Source: Acidobacteriota bacterium (GTDB lineage Bacteria; Acidobacteriota; Blastocatellia; Pyrinomonadales; Pyrinomonadaceae). From it: DNA of 64,000 bases. Under the pieces are notes generated by a model. The model had not been told where the DNA came from. It was given only the letters and a program-made list of their open reading frames with translations, and searched no databases. This document shows positions 61,313-64,000 of this stretch, piece after piece. The first letter of the stretch is position 1, and each line of letters opens with the position of its first letter. The stretch spans positions 150,123-214,122 of the forward strand of contig JAHBSM010000006.1 of the NCBI GenBank assembly GCA_019639115.1, written 5' to 3'. The translations under genes were made by a program, and so were the position numbers.

Positions 61313-64000
61313 ATGAAATACCTATCCATGAGAATCATTCCGATATTGATAATTGTACAGTTCTTTGTCAGCAATGCCGCGGCACAGACGACCACCGACG
61401 GATTCCGCACAGATGTAAACGCGCTCGTGACACAGGTAAAGGCCTCCTTCGACAAGCTCTATGTCGCCGGGCCGACCATCTCGACCGTGAACGGAACCGC
61501 GAGGTCGCGCATCGCTCGGCTCAATCAGGATGGGTCTCTCGACACTGCTTACAATCCAAACCCGAACGCGGGCGTTCAAGCGATCGGATTCAGCGGCGCC
61601 AAACTCGTTGTCGTTGGGAGCTTCTCGAACATTGGCGGCGGCGCGTCAGGCGGGATAGCTCGACTCAACTATGACGGAACCAATGATGGAACGTTCACTG
61701 CGGCGGTCTCTGGGGCTGCGACTATCGCGGAACAGGCGGACGGCAAGATCCTTATAGGCGGCAGCTTTGTAACGGTCGGCGGACAGACACGGACGCGGCT
61801 CGCCCGATTCAATACGGACGGCACACTCGACTCAGGGTTCGCACCGGTCATCGACAACTCGGTCTTTGGCATTACGATCCAGAAAGATGGAAAGATACTC
61901 ATCGCCGGACAATTCCAGAACGTCAATGGCCAAGCACGCTGGAGCTTCGCGCGACTTAACATTGACGGCTCGAACGACGCGAACTTCAATGTCAATCCGG
62001 CGTATCCAGGGGCCGGCGGCACGGCCTATACCTCTGCGGTCCAAGCGGACGGCAAAATAATCGTTGGCGGTAATTTTACTCTTTACGGCGGCTCAACTAT
62101 CGTTCGAAACCGGATCGTCAGGCTCAAGGCAAATGGCGATGTAGATACTACTTTCTCGCCCGATCTCGACGCCGCTGTGCTAAAGGTCGTTGTACAGCCG
62201 AACGATAAGATAATTCTCTGCGGCAGTTTTACGACGCTCAACGGCGTATCACGAACCTACACCGCTCGGCTGAACCGGAACGGAACTCCCGATACCGGCT
62301 TCGCAGGATCGACGAACGCCCAAGTTTACGACGCGACGCTATATCAGGACGGACGGATCTTCATCGGCGGCGACTTTACATCGGTAAACGGTTTCCCTTC
62401 CTACAATCGAGCCGCAAGGCTTTATCCCGACGGCCGCCTAGAGACGGATATGGTTACGACCTTCGCGGGTTCACCGCCGGCCGAGATGCTCGCATTGCCG
62501 AATGGTATGACCCTCATTGCAGGCGGCTTCACTTCAGTAGGCGGAGCCGCTCGGCAGGGTTTGGCTAGAGTCGGCTGGACCGGGGCCAACGACACGTCGT
62601 TCGCCAATCCGCAGATCACAGGAGGTTGGGCGAGTGCGTTGGCCGTTCAGCCAGATGGCAGATATTTGGTCGGAGGTGATTTCACGGCGGCCGGCGGAAC
62701 TTCACAGGGCAAGTTAGCGAGGTTCAGCACGAGCGGTGTCATCGACGGCAGCTTCGCGCCGGTGATATCTTTCGGAACATCGTCTGCGTACGTCGACTCT
62801 ATTGCCGTCCAGCCCGACAGCAAGATACTTGTCTCAGGCCAATTCACAACTGTGAACGGCACGTCGCGGACCAGGATCGCCAGACTAAATGCGACCGGAG
62901 CTCTCGACACGACCTTCGTCCCGCCCAATATTGACTTCTCGGTCAATGTGATGGCGCTGCAATCAGACGGCAAGGTACTGATCGGAGGTGGCTTTGAGAC
63001 AATCAATGGGCAATCCAGGCCGGGACTTGCGCGTTTGAACGCTGACGGTACGCTCGATACGGGATTCAATCCAACGCTGAACGGCATCGTCCGCGAGGTC
63101 TATGACATAAAGTTCGACCGGGCGGGAAAGATCCTTATCGGCGGGAGTTTCACCGGCGTAAGCGGAAATGGCCGAGCAAATCTCGCCCGGCTCAACTCTG
63201 ACGGTTCAAATGATACGACTTTCACGGCTGATCCGATCGACGGTACGGTCCTGGTAATTCAACAGGACACAAACGATTACATATTCATTCTGGGGCGATT
63301 TGATAATGTCGGCAGTTTTGCTCACAAAGGCATCGCAATGCTCAATCCGACCGGCTCGGTCAATTCGCTGTTCCAGGATCTTGCTCCAAATAATATTCCG
63401 CTGACGATGTTGATACGCGAAGACGGGCGTATCTTGATCGGTGGATACTTCACAACAATCGGTGGACAAGCCCGGGCGCAATTTGCGGCAATATCTCGGA
63501 ACACGAGCCCTCCGATCTATATTTTGACCGCCAATTCGGCAACTGTAAGCTGGTATCGGGATGGCGTCGCCCCTGAGGTCTATCGGGTCGTGTTCGAACA
63601 TTCGACCGACGGCATCAACTACACAACTCTCGGCAACGGAACGGCATCCGCATTCCCTTACTACACCTGGAATCTGGCGATGCCTGCCGGAACGCCGTCC
63701 GGCTACATAAGGGCCCGAGGATATTTCGGCGATTTCTCGGACCGAAGGTCTGTTGTTGAATCGGAGATCTATTATTTCAATCCGCTTACTCCGCTGCCTG
63801 GACGGCCAATGTTCGATTTCGACGGGGATGGCAAGACAGATCCGTCGGTGTATAGGCCGTCTAACGGAGTATGGTATCTGTCGAGGTCGGCCCAAGGGTT
63901 TGCGGCGTATCAGTTCGGTTTATCGAGTGATATATTGACTCCGGAGGATTTCGACGGCGACAACAAGACGGATCTTGCGGTATTCCGTCCGTCGAACGGT
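61313..64000 (+). CDS. Large secreted delta-60 repeat / VCBS surface protein (5' part)
   Basis: Begins at ATG 61313 and is open to the end of the window (about 896 codons), so the C-terminus is missing. A signal peptide (I-I-P-I-L-I-I-V-Q-F-F-V-S-N-A-A-A) precedes about a dozen delta-60 units (DUF5122-type), each of the form G-K-I-L-I-G-G-x-F, then R-L-N-x-D-G-x-x-D-x-x-F. They span roughly 60-730. A fibronectin-like segment follows (about 735-820, T-V-S-W-Y-R-D-G-V), then VCBS/FG-GAP units F-D-F-D-G-D-G-K-T-D and F-D-G-D-N-K-T-D with Ca-binding Asp. These are typical of large secreted or cell-surface proteins of Acidobacteriota. No sorting signal is visible because the end is outside. Confidence 0.9.
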   Translation, partial: MKYLSMRIIPILIIVQFFVSNAAAQTTTDGFRTDVNALVTQVKASFDKLYVAGPTISTVNGTARSRIARLNQDGSLDTAYNPNPNAGVQAIGFSGAKLVVVGSFSNIGGGASGGIARLNYDGTNDGTFTAAVSGAATIAEQADGKILIGGSFVTVGGQTRTRLARFNTDGTLDSGFAPVIDNSVFGITIQKDGKILIAGQFQNVNGQARWSFARLNIDGSNDANFNVNPAYPGAGGTAYTSAVQADGKIIVGGNFTLYGGSTIVRNRIVRLKANGDVDTTFSPDLDAAVLKVVVQPNDKIILCGSFTTLNGVSRTYTARLNRNGTPDTGFAGSTNAQVYDATLYQDGRIFIGGDFTSVNGFPSYNRAARLYPDGRLETDMVTTFAGSPPAEMLALPNGMTLIAGGFTSVGGAARQGLARVGWTGANDTSFANPQITGGWASALAVQPDGRYLVGGDFTAAGGTSQGKLARFSTSGVIDGSFAPVISFGTSSAYVDSIAVQPDSKILVSGQFTTVNGTSRTRIARLNATGALDTTFVPPNIDFSVNVMALQSDGKVLIGGGFETINGQSRPGLARLNADGTLDTGFNPTLNGIVREVYDIKFDRAGKILIGGSFTGVSGNGRANLARLNSDGSNDTTFTADPIDGTVLVIQQDTNDYIFILGRFDNVGSFAHKGIAMLNPTGSVNSLFQDLAPNNIPLTMLIREDGRILIGGYFTTIGGQARAQFAAISRNTSPPIYILTANSATVSWYRDGVAPEVYRVVFEHSTDGINYTTLGNGTASAFPYYTWNLAMPAGTPSGYIRARGYFGDFSDRRSVVESEIYYFNPLTPLPGRPMFDFDGDGKTDPSVYRPSNGVWYLSRSAQGFAAYQFGLSSDILTPEDFDGDNKTDLAVFRPSNG

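Noticed and set aside
60972..61316. 114-codon plus-strand frame
   Set aside because: Overlaps the end of the secreted protein gene in another frame; Ser/Arg-rich translation with no ribosome site.

Overview
The window (about 55-58% GC, densely coded on both strands) looks like the chromosome of a free-living Acidobacteriota bacterium, probably Blastocatellia or Pyrinomonadales. This is inferred from gene content: an ECF sigma factor next to a Ser/Thr kinase with a C-terminal repeat half, DUF2911 and DUF4919 proteins, delta-60-repeat/VCBS surface proteins, bacillithiol-linked enzymes and the MEP isoprenoid pathway. No plasmid, prophage or insertion sequence is visible.

Layout. 1-627 is the 3' end of sucC, closed by a strong terminator. 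860-7333 is a defence/DNA-maintenance block: a single-chain type ISP restriction-modification enzyme, carrying an in-frame palindromic element and an AT-rich target-recognition region, followed 6 nt later by rmuC. 7334-9000 is an accessory stretch: a 15-copy, 21-bp tandem repeat (possibly coding on the minus strand), an unrecognised protein and a REP-like hairpin pair. 9026-9618 is a DUF433/DUF5615 toxin-antitoxin pair. 9625-17875 is a minus-strand housekeeping cluster: ispE, tRNA-Gln, prs, rplY, pth, rpsF, rpsR, rplI, dnaB, a YfiT-type bacillithiol transferase and a membrane acyltransferase. 17961-21067 holds a secreted CAP-domain protein and a copper P-type ATPase.

21126-26257 is a compact cyanophycin locus: a beta-aspartyl peptidase, an unknown protein abutting cphA, cyanophycin synthetase (cphA) and cyanophycinase (cphB). 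Together these can polymerise Asp/Arg, depolymerise the polymer to beta-Asp-Arg and split the dipeptide. A frameshifted DUF4919 gene follows, then carB, murB and a secreted TPR protein on the minus strand.

33443-43038 is mostly plus strand: an EF-G2 paralogue, two secreted proteins, a convergent NHL/beta-propeller protein, pilT, and rpsA - HU - HIT. The EF-G2 and rpsA promoters share their -10 and downstream sequence. 43048-47218 is hflX-pgpH (c-di-AMP phosphodiesterase), followed by ACT-malic enzyme and hemolysin III. 49573-53408 is an OmpR-type two-component system divergent from a secreted protein, with a PHO-box-like triple 11-bp direct repeat between them. 53467-56854 has ypdA (bacillithiol disulfide reductase), a small unknown, ygfZ and an Mrp/ApbC ATPase. 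56884-60084 is the Ser/Thr kinase and ECF sigma pair. The window ends in two secreted proteins, the last a large delta-60 repeat/VCBS protein running off the edge.

Starts were moved inward from the longest reading frame wherever family N-termini or Shine-Dalgarno sequences argued for it. All family assignments come from reading motifs by eye; no database search was run.
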